64,000 bases of DNA, taken from positions 248,001 to 312,000 of the forward strand of contig NZ_CALEJS010000010.1 of the NCBI RefSeq assembly GCF_937898475.1. Reading direction: 5' to 3'. The notes below the pieces were generated by a model. The model worked only from the letters and a program-made list of their open reading frames with translations, had not been told where the DNA came from and did not search any database. How positions within the stretch are numbered: position 1 is the first letter of the stretch; every line of letters starts with the position of its first letter. The stretch comes from an uncultured Chitinophaga sp. Its GTDB lineage: Bacteria; Bacteroidota; Bacteroidia; Chitinophagales; Chitinophagaceae. A program made the position numbers and the translations under genes. Positions 43,236 through 49,648 of the stretch are shown one piece after another.

Positions 43236-44048
43236 ATGGCTCATAACTTATTAAAAGGAAAAAAAGGTATCATATTCGGAGCGCTGGACGAGCAGTCTCT
43301 TGCATGGAAAACAGCGATCCGCTGTGTGGAAGAGGGCGCCGAGATCGTGCTTACCAATGCACCTATTGCTTTGCGTATGGGGGAGATCAAGAAGCTGGCG
43401 GAAACCTGCAAAGCGCCCGTGATCCCAGCCGATGTTACTAACCTGGATGACATTAAGAACCTGTTCACCAAATCCATGGAGCATTTTGGCGGTCAAATAG
43501 ACTTCGTGTTCCACTCCGTAGCAATGGGCATGAACGTGCGTAAGGGCAGGCCTTATACCGATCTTGATTACGATTTCAACCACAAGACCTTCGATATCTC
43601 TGCCATATCATTACACCGGGTGCTGCAAACAGCCTACCAGATGGACGCCATTGCGGAATGGGGCTCTGTAATAGCGCTGACCTACATCGCAGCACAGCGG
43701 GTATTCCCTGACTACAGCGAGATGGCGGATGCAAAAGCCCTGCTGGAATCTATTTCCCGCAGCTTTGGCTACCACTATGGCGTGAAGAAGAAAGTACGTA
43801 TCAATACGGTTTCACAGTCGCCCACCAGGACTACAGCCGGCAGCGGTGTGAAAGGGTTTGACGGCTTTATCTCCTATGCAGAGAAAATGAGCCCCCTGGG
43901 TAACGCTACTGCAGACCAGTGCGCTGATTACTGTGTGACCCTGTTCTCAGACCTTACCCGCATGGTAACGATGCAGAACCTGTTCCATGACGGCGGTTTC
44001 TCCTTTACAGGGGTTTCGGCTGCAGTGGTAGAACAGATGGAGAAATAA
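43236..44048 (+). CDS. fabI: Enoyl-[acyl-carrier-protein] reductase FabI
   Basis: A 270-residue short-chain dehydrogenase that reduces trans-2-enoyl-ACP with NAD(P)H in the last step of each fatty-acid elongation cycle. Seen are the FabI-type nucleotide-binding N-terminus KKGIIFGALDEQSLAWKTA, the segment DFVFHSVAMG, the catalytic Tyr/Lys arrangement YSEMADAKALLE (Y-x6-K, the FabI spacing), and RINTVSQSPTRTTAGSGVKGF. I start at ATG 43236; eight residues upstream from a TTG overlap the promoter and are not used. It is followed by a palindrome and a strong terminator facing the DUF2795 gene. Confidence 0.97.
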   Translation: MAHNLLKGKKGIIFGALDEQSLAWKTAIRCVEEGAEIVLTNAPIALRMGEIKKLAETCKAPVIPADVTNLDDIKNLFTKSMEHFGGQIDFVFHSVAMGMNVRKGRPYTDLDYDFNHKTFDISAISLHRVLQTAYQMDAIAEWGSVIALTYIAAQRVFPDYSEMADAKALLESISRSFGYHYGVKKKVRINTVSQSPTRTTAGSGVKGFDGFISYAEKMSPLGNATADQCADYCVTLFSDLTRMVTMQNLFHDGGFSFTGVSAAVVEQMEK

Positions 44049-44053
44049 TAAAG

Positions 44054-44069
44054 GTTGTCAGCTGACAAC
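44054..44069. repeat. Perfect 16-nt palindrome GTTGTCAGCTGACAAC
   Basis: Lies 6 bp after the fabI stop and 12 bp before the terminator stem. Its vocabulary (GTTGTCAGCTG) matches the GTTAG/GTTGTTAG word arrays upstream of fabI. As RNA it would need a small loop at its centre; as DNA it could be a protein site. Confidence 0.6.
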
Positions 44070-44080
44070 TATAAATAAAG

Positions 44081-44119
44081 AGCCGTCCCGTTTAGCAAGC
44101 GGGGCGGCTTAATTTTTTT
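44081..44119 (+). terminator. Terminator between fabI and the DUF2795 gene
   Basis: 10-bp stem AGCCGTCCCG / CGGGGCGGCT with one G.U and a 9-nt loop, followed by TAATTTTTTT. It serves fabI; on the minus strand the T-run is weaker. Confidence 0.85.
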
Positions 44120-44172
44120 GTTGGATAGGAGGACGCCAGAGAAGGCAATAAGGCGGATGGGTGGTTCTCTAT

Positions 44173-44394
44173 CTAGTATTCATCCTCATTAAAGAAGAAG
44201 TCATCCTGGGATGGGTAGTCGGACCAGATGTCCTCTATTCCTTCGTAAATTTCTCCCTCATCTTCCAGTTCCTGTAAATTTTCGATCACTTCTATGGGTG
44301 CACCGGAACGGATGGCATAATCTATCAGCTCGTCTTTCGTAGCTGGCCACGGAGCATCCTCCAGGTATGAAGCTAATTCTAATGTCCAGTACAT
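44173..44394 (-). CDS. DUF2795-type small acidic protein
   Basis: A 73-residue cytosolic protein, MYWTLELASYLEDAPWPATKDELIDYAIRSGAP..., matching the DUF2795 pattern (helix-turn region with W-P-A-T-K-D-E-L-I-D-Y-A) and ending in an acidic tail (EGIEDIWSDYPSQDDFFFNEDEY). Function unknown; the small helical fold and the acidic tail suggest a protein-interaction role. I use the ATG at 44394, since the extra residues from an upstream ATG at 44430 would overlap the promoter -7 box. Divergent from the LolD-like gene. Confidence 0.85.
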   Translation of the reverse strand: MYWTLELASYLEDAPWPATKDELIDYAIRSGAPIEVIENLQELEDEGEIYEGIEDIWSDYPSQDDFFFNEDEY

Positions 44395-44427
44395 GTTAAT
44401 AAAATTTTTACTTTCTTTAAATTTTGG

Positions 44428-44435
44428 CAAAAGTA
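44428..44435 (-). promoter_or_regulatory. Promoter -7 box TACTTTTG for the DUF2795 gene
   Basis: Exact TAnnTTTG on the minus strand, 33 bp upstream of the start codon at 44394. Its overlap with the alternative upstream ATG (44430) supports the shorter protein. Confidence 0.55.
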
Positions 44436-44495
44436 TTATTTAATTTGAAATAAACAACTATTACTATTTTAAAGGTTAATTACTTTTCTTTGAGT

Positions 44496-45155
44496 ATGTT
44501 AGTTGCTCGCAATCTTACCAAAAATTATTCCAACTTACAGGTGCTGAAGGGGGTGGATGTATCTGTCAGCAAGGGAGAAATCGTAACCATTGTAGGTTCT
44601 TCCGGGGCAGGGAAAAGCACCCTGCTGCACCTGCTGGGAACCCTGGACGTCCCGTCATCCGGCGAGGTATGGCTGGGCGATACCAACCTGACTGCCCTGA
44701 AGGGAAATGCGCTGGCAGACTTCCGGAACCGTCATATCGGGTTTATTTTCCAGTTCCACCACCTGCTGCCTGAGTTCACCGCGCTTGAGAATGTTTGTAT
44801 CCCCGGGTATATTGCGGGCGCCTCCAATGGGAAGGTGCAGAAAAGGGCAGAGGAGCTGCTGGACACCCTGGGATTGAAAGACCGTGCAGGGCACAAGCCC
44901 AACCAGCTATCAGGGGGAGAGCAGCAAAGAGTGGCGGTGGCCCGGGCCCTGATCAATAACCCGGATATTGTGATGGCAGATGAGCCAACGGGAAACCTGG
45001 ATTCAAAGAATGCGCGGGAATTACATCAGCTGTTCCTGGAGTTGCGGGATAAGCTGAACCAGACTTTTATCATTGTGACACATAATGAAGAACTGGCGCC
45101 ATTGAGCGACAGGCAGCTGGTGATGAAGGATGGGAAGATCATCAGCGGTTCTTAA
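44496..45155 (+). CDS. ABC transporter ATP-binding protein, LolD-like
   Basis: A 219-residue ATPase of the LolD/MacB type. Walker A GSSGAGKSTLLHLLG (about 36-50), Q-loop FIFQFHHLLPEFTALENV, signature LSGGEQQRVAVARAL and Walker B DIVMADEPTGNLDS are intact, as is the H-loop IIVTHNEEL. Related proteins power lipoprotein release from the inner membrane (LolCDE) or peptide/macrolide export. The permease is not adjacent, so the partner is unknown. The stop codon overlaps that of the convergent PduO gene by 4 bp within TTAA. Confidence 0.93.
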   Translation: MLVARNLTKNYSNLQVLKGVDVSVSKGEIVTIVGSSGAGKSTLLHLLGTLDVPSSGEVWLGDTNLTALKGNALADFRNRHIGFIFQFHHLLPEFTALENVCIPGYIAGASNGKVQKRAEELLDTLGLKDRAGHKPNQLSGGEQQRVAVARALINNPDIVMADEPTGNLDSKNARELHQLFLELRDKLNQTFIIVTHNEELAPLSDRQLVMKDGKIISGS

Positions 45156-45712
45156 ACCCTTGGTTTCCAGGCAATCTCCGCCACCCCCAGCTGGTGGCCA
45201 ATCCAGCGGGCCAGTACAAACAGGTAATCACTCAGCCGGTTTAAATATTGTAACACCAGCGCTTCTACGGGGAGTCCTTCTTCCTGCATACCCACGCATA
45301 AACGTTCTGCGCGCCTGCATACACAGCGGGCAATATGACAGGTAGACACTGCCACATGTCCGCCCGGCAGGATAAAAGATTTCATTTCCGGCAGTTCACC
45401 GTTCATCTTATCAATACTGGTTTCCAGGAGTGTTATATCTTCTGCATGCAGGTCGGGGATGCTCATTTTCGTCTCTTTATCCGGATCGCAGGCAAGGGAG
45501 GAGCCGATGGTAAAGAGGCGGTCCTGTATCTCTTTCAGCAGGGAATTGGTGGCTTCGTCGGTAATGTGGTCATTCACCAGGCCAATGTAGGAGTTCAATT
45601 CATCGACCGTACCGTAGGTCTCTATACGAATATGACTTTTGGGCACCCGGGTGCCGCCTATCAGGGCTGTTTTGCCTTTGTCGCCTGTTCTGGTGTAGAT
45701 CCTGAATGCCAT
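45152..45712 (-). CDS. Cob(I)alamin adenosyltransferase, PduO type
   Basis: A 186-residue ATP:corrinoid adenosyltransferase that makes adenosylcobalamin from cob(I)alamin. The PduO pattern is complete: IYTRTGDKGKTALIGGTRVPKSHIRIETYGTVDELNSYIGL at the N-terminus (ATP site) and GGHVAVSTCHIARCVCRRAERLC plus LNRLSDYLFVLARW near the C-terminus. No other cobalamin genes are near. It follows an ABC ATPase gene by 10 bp in a gatC-ABC-pduO run on the minus strand. The last codons overlap the convergent LolD-like gene. Confidence 0.95.
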   Translation of the reverse strand: MAFRIYTRTGDKGKTALIGGTRVPKSHIRIETYGTVDELNSYIGLVNDHITDEATNSLLKEIQDRLFTIGSSLACDPDKETKMSIPDLHAEDITLLETSIDKMNGELPEMKSFILPGGHVAVSTCHIARCVCRRAERLCVGMQEEGLPVEALVLQYLNRLSDYLFVLARWIGHQLGVAEIAWKPRV

Positions 45713-45722
45713 GGTTGCTGCT

Positions 45723-46442
45723 TTAGGAGTTCTGCTCTGCCTTCAGGTGCCTTTCATTTACGCGGTCGGTTTCGATCACGCCGTCCCTCAGGCGAACAAT
45801 GCGCAGTGCATGGTCTGCAATGTCTTCTTCGTGGGTAACCAGTACAACGGTATTGCCGGAAGCATGGATGTTACCGAATATTTCCATGATCTCAACGGAT
45901 GTTTTGGTATCCAGGTTACCGGTGGGCTCATCGGCCAGGATCATGGACGGGTCGTTCACCAGGGCGCGGGCAATGGCCACACGCTGACACTGACCGCCCG
46001 ACAGTTCGTTGGGCTTATGTTTGTAGCGCTCTCCCAGTCCTACCTTTTTCAGCATTTCCAGTGCTTTCTCTTCCCGGTCTTTCTTGGAAATACCGGCGTA
46101 GATCAGGGGCACGGCCACATTTTCGAGGGCGGTAAGGCGCGGCATCAGGTTAAACTGCTGGAATACAAAGCCAATTTCTTTGTTGCGTACATGCGCCAGC
46201 TGGTTATCTTCCATCTGGCTGACATCGTGTCCGTTCAGCACATATTTGCCGCTGGTAGGAGTATCCAGGCAGCCCAGCATATTCATGAGGGTGGACTTAC
46301 CGGAACCGGAAGGTCCCATCAGGGCCACATACTCATTTTTGAAGATGTCGAGGGAAATGCCTTTCAGTACCGGCAGTTCGTTACGGCCGATAAAGTAGCT
46401 TTTACGGATGTTTTCCAGATGGATGACAGAAGATGGGCGCAT
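45723..46442 (-). CDS. ABC transporter ATP-binding protein, MacB-like
   Basis: A 239-residue ATPase with Walker A GPSGSGKSTLMNMLGCLD (about 44-61), Q-loop FVFQQFNLMPRLTALENV, signature LSGGQCQRVAIARAL (note Cys in place of the usual Gln/Lys), Walker B SMILADEPTGNLDTKTS and H-loop VLVTHEEDIA. It belongs to the MacB/FtsE-like efflux group, but no permease gene is adjacent. It lies 9 bp downstream of gatC and 10 bp upstream of the PduO gene, so these three are likely co-transcribed. Confidence 0.93.
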   Translation of the reverse strand: MRPSSVIHLENIRKSYFIGRNELPVLKGISLDIFKNEYVALMGPSGSGKSTLMNMLGCLDTPTSGKYVLNGHDVSQMEDNQLAHVRNKEIGFVFQQFNLMPRLTALENVAVPLIYAGISKKDREEKALEMLKKVGLGERYKHKPNELSGGQCQRVAIARALVNDPSMILADEPTGNLDTKTSVEIMEIFGNIHASGNTVVLVTHEEDIADHALRIVRLRDGVIETDRVNERHLKAEQNS

Positions 46443-46451
46443 AGTACAGCA

Positions 46452-46742
46452 TTATTTCTTGATAACTTTCGGCACTTTGAAATACTGATCGCTGGCAGAA
46501 GGGGCGTTCTTCAACGCTTCTTCCCGGGTTATGGAAGGGATGACCTTATCCTCGCGGAATACGTTATAGTTCTCCGTAAGGAACAGCAGGGGTTTAACAT
46601 GGGTAGTATCCAGCTCATTCAGCTTCTCCACAAAAGTGATCATCCGTTGCAGATCCTGCTGGATACCGGCTTTTTCTGCTTCGCTGAAATCAAGCCTGGC
46701 GAGTTCTGCCAGCTGTTGTACCAATGCGTCATTTACTTCCAT
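46452..46742 (-). CDS. gatC: Asp-tRNA(Asn)/Glu-tRNA(Gln) amidotransferase subunit C
   Basis: A 96-residue GatC subunit that wraps around GatA in the GatCAB complex, which amidates mischarged tRNAs. Typical features are the N-terminal helix VNDALVQQLAELARLDFSEAE, the middle VEKLNELDTTHVKPL and the C-terminal FREDKVIPSITREEALKNAP...YFKVPKVI. gatA and gatB are not nearby. I start at ATG 46742. First gene of the gatC-ABC-pduO run; its promoter lies in the repeat-rich divergent region shared with trpS. Confidence 0.95.
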   Translation of the reverse strand: MEVNDALVQQLAELARLDFSEAEKAGIQQDLQRMITFVEKLNELDTTHVKPLLFLTENYNVFREDKVIPSITREEALKNAPSASDQYFKVPKVIKK

Positions 46743-46765
46743 GATCAAATTAAATGATATTTCCT

Positions 46766-46773
46766 CAAATGTA
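46766..46773 (-). promoter_or_regulatory. Promoter -7 box TACATTTG for gatC
   Basis: Exact TAnnTTTG on the minus strand, 23 bp upstream of the gatC start. Its -33 region is supplied by the CCAAATCC word array (read as GGATTTGG on this strand, rich in TTTG). Confidence 0.6.
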
Positions 46774-46780
46774 GTGAATC

Positions 46781-46955
46781 AAAAATCCAAATCCCAAAAT
46801 CCAAATCCCAAAATCCAAATTCCAAATGGAGGTGTGGGCTTACACGAAGATAGTCTGGAATTTGGAATTTGCCCTTCGGTATCTGGCTTTGGCCCTAAGC
46901 CTTTGTTATTTGGTATTTGGTATTTGGAATTTGACCCATGGTCTTTGGAATTTGG
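46781..46955. repeat. CCAAATCC / TTTGGAATTTGG inverted word arrays in a divergent promoter region
   Basis: 46781-46827 is a run of CCAAATCC- and CCAAAAT-type words (five to six copies). Opposite-sense words TTTGGAATTTG, TTTGGTATTTGG and TTTGGAATTTGG lie at 46856-46871, 46905-46933 and 46944-46955. CAAATTCCAAAT (46816-46827) is exactly complementary to ATTTGGAATTTG copies in the right clusters. The arrays end next to the -7 boxes of gatC (minus) and trpS (plus). Confidence 0.85.
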
Positions 46956-46956
46956 T

Positions 46957-46964
46957 TATTTTTG
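46957..46964 (+). promoter_or_regulatory. Promoter -7 box TATTTTTG for trpS
   Basis: Exact TAnnTTTG, 9 bp before the start codon at 46974, directly abutting the last TTTGGAATTTGG word. Several TTTG copies at suitable upstream distances come from the word array itself. Confidence 0.6.
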
Positions 46965-46973
46965 CAGCCCATT

Positions 46974-47981
46974 ATGGCAACAGGAAAAGAAATAGTAGTT
47001 AGCGGTATACGCTCTACAGGATTTTTACATTTAGGCAATTACTTTGGCGCGATCCGCAATTACATCCGGATGCAGGAAGATTTTAACTGCTACTTTTTTG
47101 TGGCAGACTGGCATTCGCTGACCACTCATCCTGATCCTAAAGACCTGCGGGGCAATGTGTTCCGTGTATTGGCGGAAAATATCGCCTCGGGGCTGGATCC
47201 TGAAAAAGTGGCTCTATACGCCCAGAGCGATGTGCCGGAGATTGCCGAGCTGTACCTGTTGCTGAATATGCTGGCTTACAAGGGAGAGCTGGAGAAAGTA
47301 CCTACTTTTAAAGATAAGGTGCGCCTGCAACCCCAGAACGTGAACGCCGGGCTGCTGACCTACCCGGTGCTGATGAGCGCCGATATCCTGATCCACCGCG
47401 CGGTAAAAGTACCGGTAGGGAAGGACCAGGAACAGCACCTGGAAATGGCGCGCAACTTTGCCCAGCGCTTTAATGGCCGTTATGGCGAGCTTTTCCCCGA
47501 ACCGGTAGCCTTTAACTTTGGCGACAACCTGATCAGGATACCCAGCCTGGATGGAAACGGTAAAATGAGCAAGAGTGAAAATGAAATGGCTACCCTGTAC
47601 CTGGCCGATACCGATGATATGATCCGTAAGAAGGTCATGAAGGCCAAAACCGACAGCGGACCTGCCGAAGAGGGCGCCCCCATGCCCGAAACCATTGCCA
47701 ACCTGTTTTTGTTAATGCAACAGGTATCTTCACCGGATGTGACCGATAAGTTTAAAAAAGACTATGAAGACCGTTCTATCCGTTACGGAGATATGAAAAA
47801 ACAGCTGGCAGAGGATATGGTTAACTTCATAGCCCCCATCCGTGAAAAAGCAAAGGAGCTGCAGCAAGATCAGACCTACCTGAACCGTATCATGAAAACC
47901 GGCGCTGAAAAGGCGCGTGCAAGTGCGGCACAAACTTTGCAAGCAGCAAGAAAGCTGATAGGGATCGAGTATTACGGGTGA
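46974..47981 (+). CDS. trpS: Tryptophan-tRNA ligase
   Basis: A 335-residue class I aminoacyl-tRNA synthetase that charges tRNA(Trp). The HIGH-like motif is FLHLGNYFGAI (about residues 16-26), the KMSKS loop is exact (GNGKMSKSENEM, about 196-207), and GKDQEQHLEMARNFAQRF is the conserved tryptophan-site region. Length is normal. I start at ATG 46974; an earlier in-frame ATG at 46938 lies in the repeat words upstream of the -7 box and cannot be in the transcript if that promoter is used. Confidence 0.97.
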   Translation: MATGKEIVVSGIRSTGFLHLGNYFGAIRNYIRMQEDFNCYFFVADWHSLTTHPDPKDLRGNVFRVLAENIASGLDPEKVALYAQSDVPEIAELYLLLNMLAYKGELEKVPTFKDKVRLQPQNVNAGLLTYPVLMSADILIHRAVKVPVGKDQEQHLEMARNFAQRFNGRYGELFPEPVAFNFGDNLIRIPSLDGNGKMSKSENEMATLYLADTDDMIRKKVMKAKTDSGPAEEGAPMPETIANLFLLMQQVSSPDVTDKFKKDYEDRSIRYGDMKKQLAEDMVNFIAPIREKAKELQQDQTYLNRIMKTGAEKARASAAQTLQAARKLIGIEYYG

Positions 47982-48090
47982 CCACAGCCGTAAGCGAAGA
48001 AATAGGCTTAAAAACGCAATTTATTGCGTAAATTATCCTTTTGTATTGCACTTACTGAAGCATAGGACTTTTACTTACCACAATAAAAGC

Positions 48091-48726
48091 ATGGCAAAAC
48101 AGAACAAGATCAAGCACATCGCGATTGCGGGGAACATTGGTGCGGGTAAAACCACCCTGACCGAATTATTGGCCAAGCATTACAAATGGGTACCCCAGTT
48201 TGAAGATGTAGAACACAATCCCTACCTGAATGATTTCTATGAAGATATGCCCCGCTGGTCGTTTAACCTCCAGGTATACTTCCTCCACGGCCGTCTGAAA
48301 CAGCTGCTGGAGATCCAGAACGGAAAAGACACTGTTATCCAGGACCGCACCATCTACGAGGATGCGCACATTTTTGCGCCTAACCTGTATGAAATGGGCC
48401 TGATGACCAAAAGGGACTTCGACAATTATTTCAACTTCTTTGAAACGCTGAAGTCTATGGTAAAGCCGCCAGACCTGCTCATCTACCTTCACGCTTCCGT
48501 GCCCACCCTGGTGGCCCAGATCCAGAAACGCGGCAGGGAGTATGAAGAGAACATCCGGCTGGACTACCTCAAAAGGCTGAACGAATATTACAATAACTGG
48601 ATCGAGAAATACCAGGAAGGGCCGCTGCTGGTAGTAGATATCGACAAGAACAAATTTCCCGACAGCGAAGAAGACCTGGGAGAGATCATTTCCAGGATCG
48701 ATTCCCAGCTATACGGCCTGTTTTAA
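48091..48726 (+). CDS. Deoxynucleoside kinase
   Basis: A 211-residue kinase of the deoxyguanosine/deoxyadenosine kinase family, phosphorylating deoxynucleosides for salvage. P-loop GNIGAGKTTLTELLAKHY (about residues 14-31), the base-site region RWSFNLQVYFLHGRL, the D/ERS-type motif QDRTIYEDAHIFA, and the lid arginines RGREYEENIRLDYLKRLNEYYNNW are present. The start at ATG 48091 gives the usual short N-terminus before the P-loop. The 109-bp gap after trpS holds a small ACGCAA/TTGCGT hairpin but no good T-run, so read-through from trpS is possible. Confidence 0.93.
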   Translation: MAKQNKIKHIAIAGNIGAGKTTLTELLAKHYKWVPQFEDVEHNPYLNDFYEDMPRWSFNLQVYFLHGRLKQLLEIQNGKDTVIQDRTIYEDAHIFAPNLYEMGLMTKRDFDNYFNFFETLKSMVKPPDLLIYLHASVPTLVAQIQKRGREYEENIRLDYLKRLNEYYNNWIEKYQEGPLLVVDIDKNKFPDSEEDLGEIISRIDSQLYGLF

Positions 48727-48820
48727 TTTTTTCCCTTTTTACTTTTTTACTTAGTTTAGCCCCTCTCTCTGCTGCAAGCTTTCTCCCTCAAAGACATATT
48801 GTTACCAACCAACCATTATA

Positions 48821-49648
48821 ATGATAAGGATCATTTCAACCCTTGTTTGTGCCACTATTGCATCCTGTTTGTATGCCCAGCCTGTTTGGTTACCCACAGG
48901 TCCGCTGCCGTCCGGCGGTACCTACAGCTCGCAGTTCAGGCATGTTTTTACAGGCATGCATAACCAGGCCGCCCTGGCACAGTTACCCGCTCTCACGGCA
49001 GGCGCCTATACGGAGCGCCGTTTTATGATGAAAGCCCTCAGCACCTATGCATTGGCGCTGGCGATACCTGCGCCGCCAGGCGCTTTCGGGCTTACGTTTG
49101 TACGTTTCGGTGCTCCTCTTTTTTATCAGCAGCAGCTGGGACTTGGATATGGCCGCTCACTGGGCGATAAGGTGAGTATCGGCCTGCAGGCTGATTATCT
49201 CACGCTTACTATGCAGCAATACGGCAGCGCCGCTACGTTTACTTTTGAGGCAGGCTGCCTGCTGCACATTACCCAGCAGCTGTATGCGGGCTTTCACGTA
49301 TTTAACCCGCCGGCACGGCAGCTGGATAAATCAGGCCAGCAGGAAATTCCGGTAGTCTATACCGCGGGCCTGGGATATGAAGCGTCGTCTGCTTTCCTGT
49401 TAAGTGTGGAAGTGATCAGGGAAACAGGTCAGGCATTTACCACCCGCGTGATGAGTGAATACCGGCTGATATCCCAGCTGTCATTGCAGCTGGGCCTTGC
49501 TACAGATCCACAATTGAATGGGGCAGGGGTCAGCTTTTCCTGGGAGGGGTTACGTATCCACCTGTATGGCAACTATCATCCGCAGCTGGGGATCACCCCG
49601 GCAACAGCGGTTATCTGGCAATTAAAAAAAGGGACCACATTGCCATGA
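48821..49648 (+). CDS. Predicted outer-membrane beta-barrel protein, unknown family
   Basis: A 275-residue protein with a signal peptide (about 1-19, ending LYAQ). The body alternates strands typical of an outer-membrane barrel (YALALAIPAPPGAFGLTFVRFG, QLGLGYGRSLGDKVSIGLQADYLTL, FTFEAGCLLHITQQLYAGFHVFNP, GLGYEASSAFLLSVEVI). The layout is reminiscent of the PorV/PorQ group, but I see no decisive signature. It overlaps the next gene by 4 bp (ATGA), so the two are translationally coupled and probably work together at the outer membrane. Confidence 0.75.
   Translation: MIRIISTLVCATIASCLYAQPVWLPTGPLPSGGTYSSQFRHVFTGMHNQAALAQLPALTAGAYTERRFMMKALSTYALALAIPAPPGAFGLTFVRFGAPLFYQQQLGLGYGRSLGDKVSIGLQADYLTLTMQQYGSAATFTFEAGCLLHITQQLYAGFHVFNPPARQLDKSGQQEIPVVYTAGLGYEASSAFLLSVEVIRETGQAFTTRVMSEYRLISQLSLQLGLATDPQLNGAGVSFSWEGLRIHLYGNYHPQLGITPATAVIWQLKKGTTLP

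Noticed and set aside
48014..48029. Terminator for trpS (ACGCAA/TTGCGT hairpin)
   Set aside because: Only 6 bp of stem and no T-run directly after it; left out as a feature.
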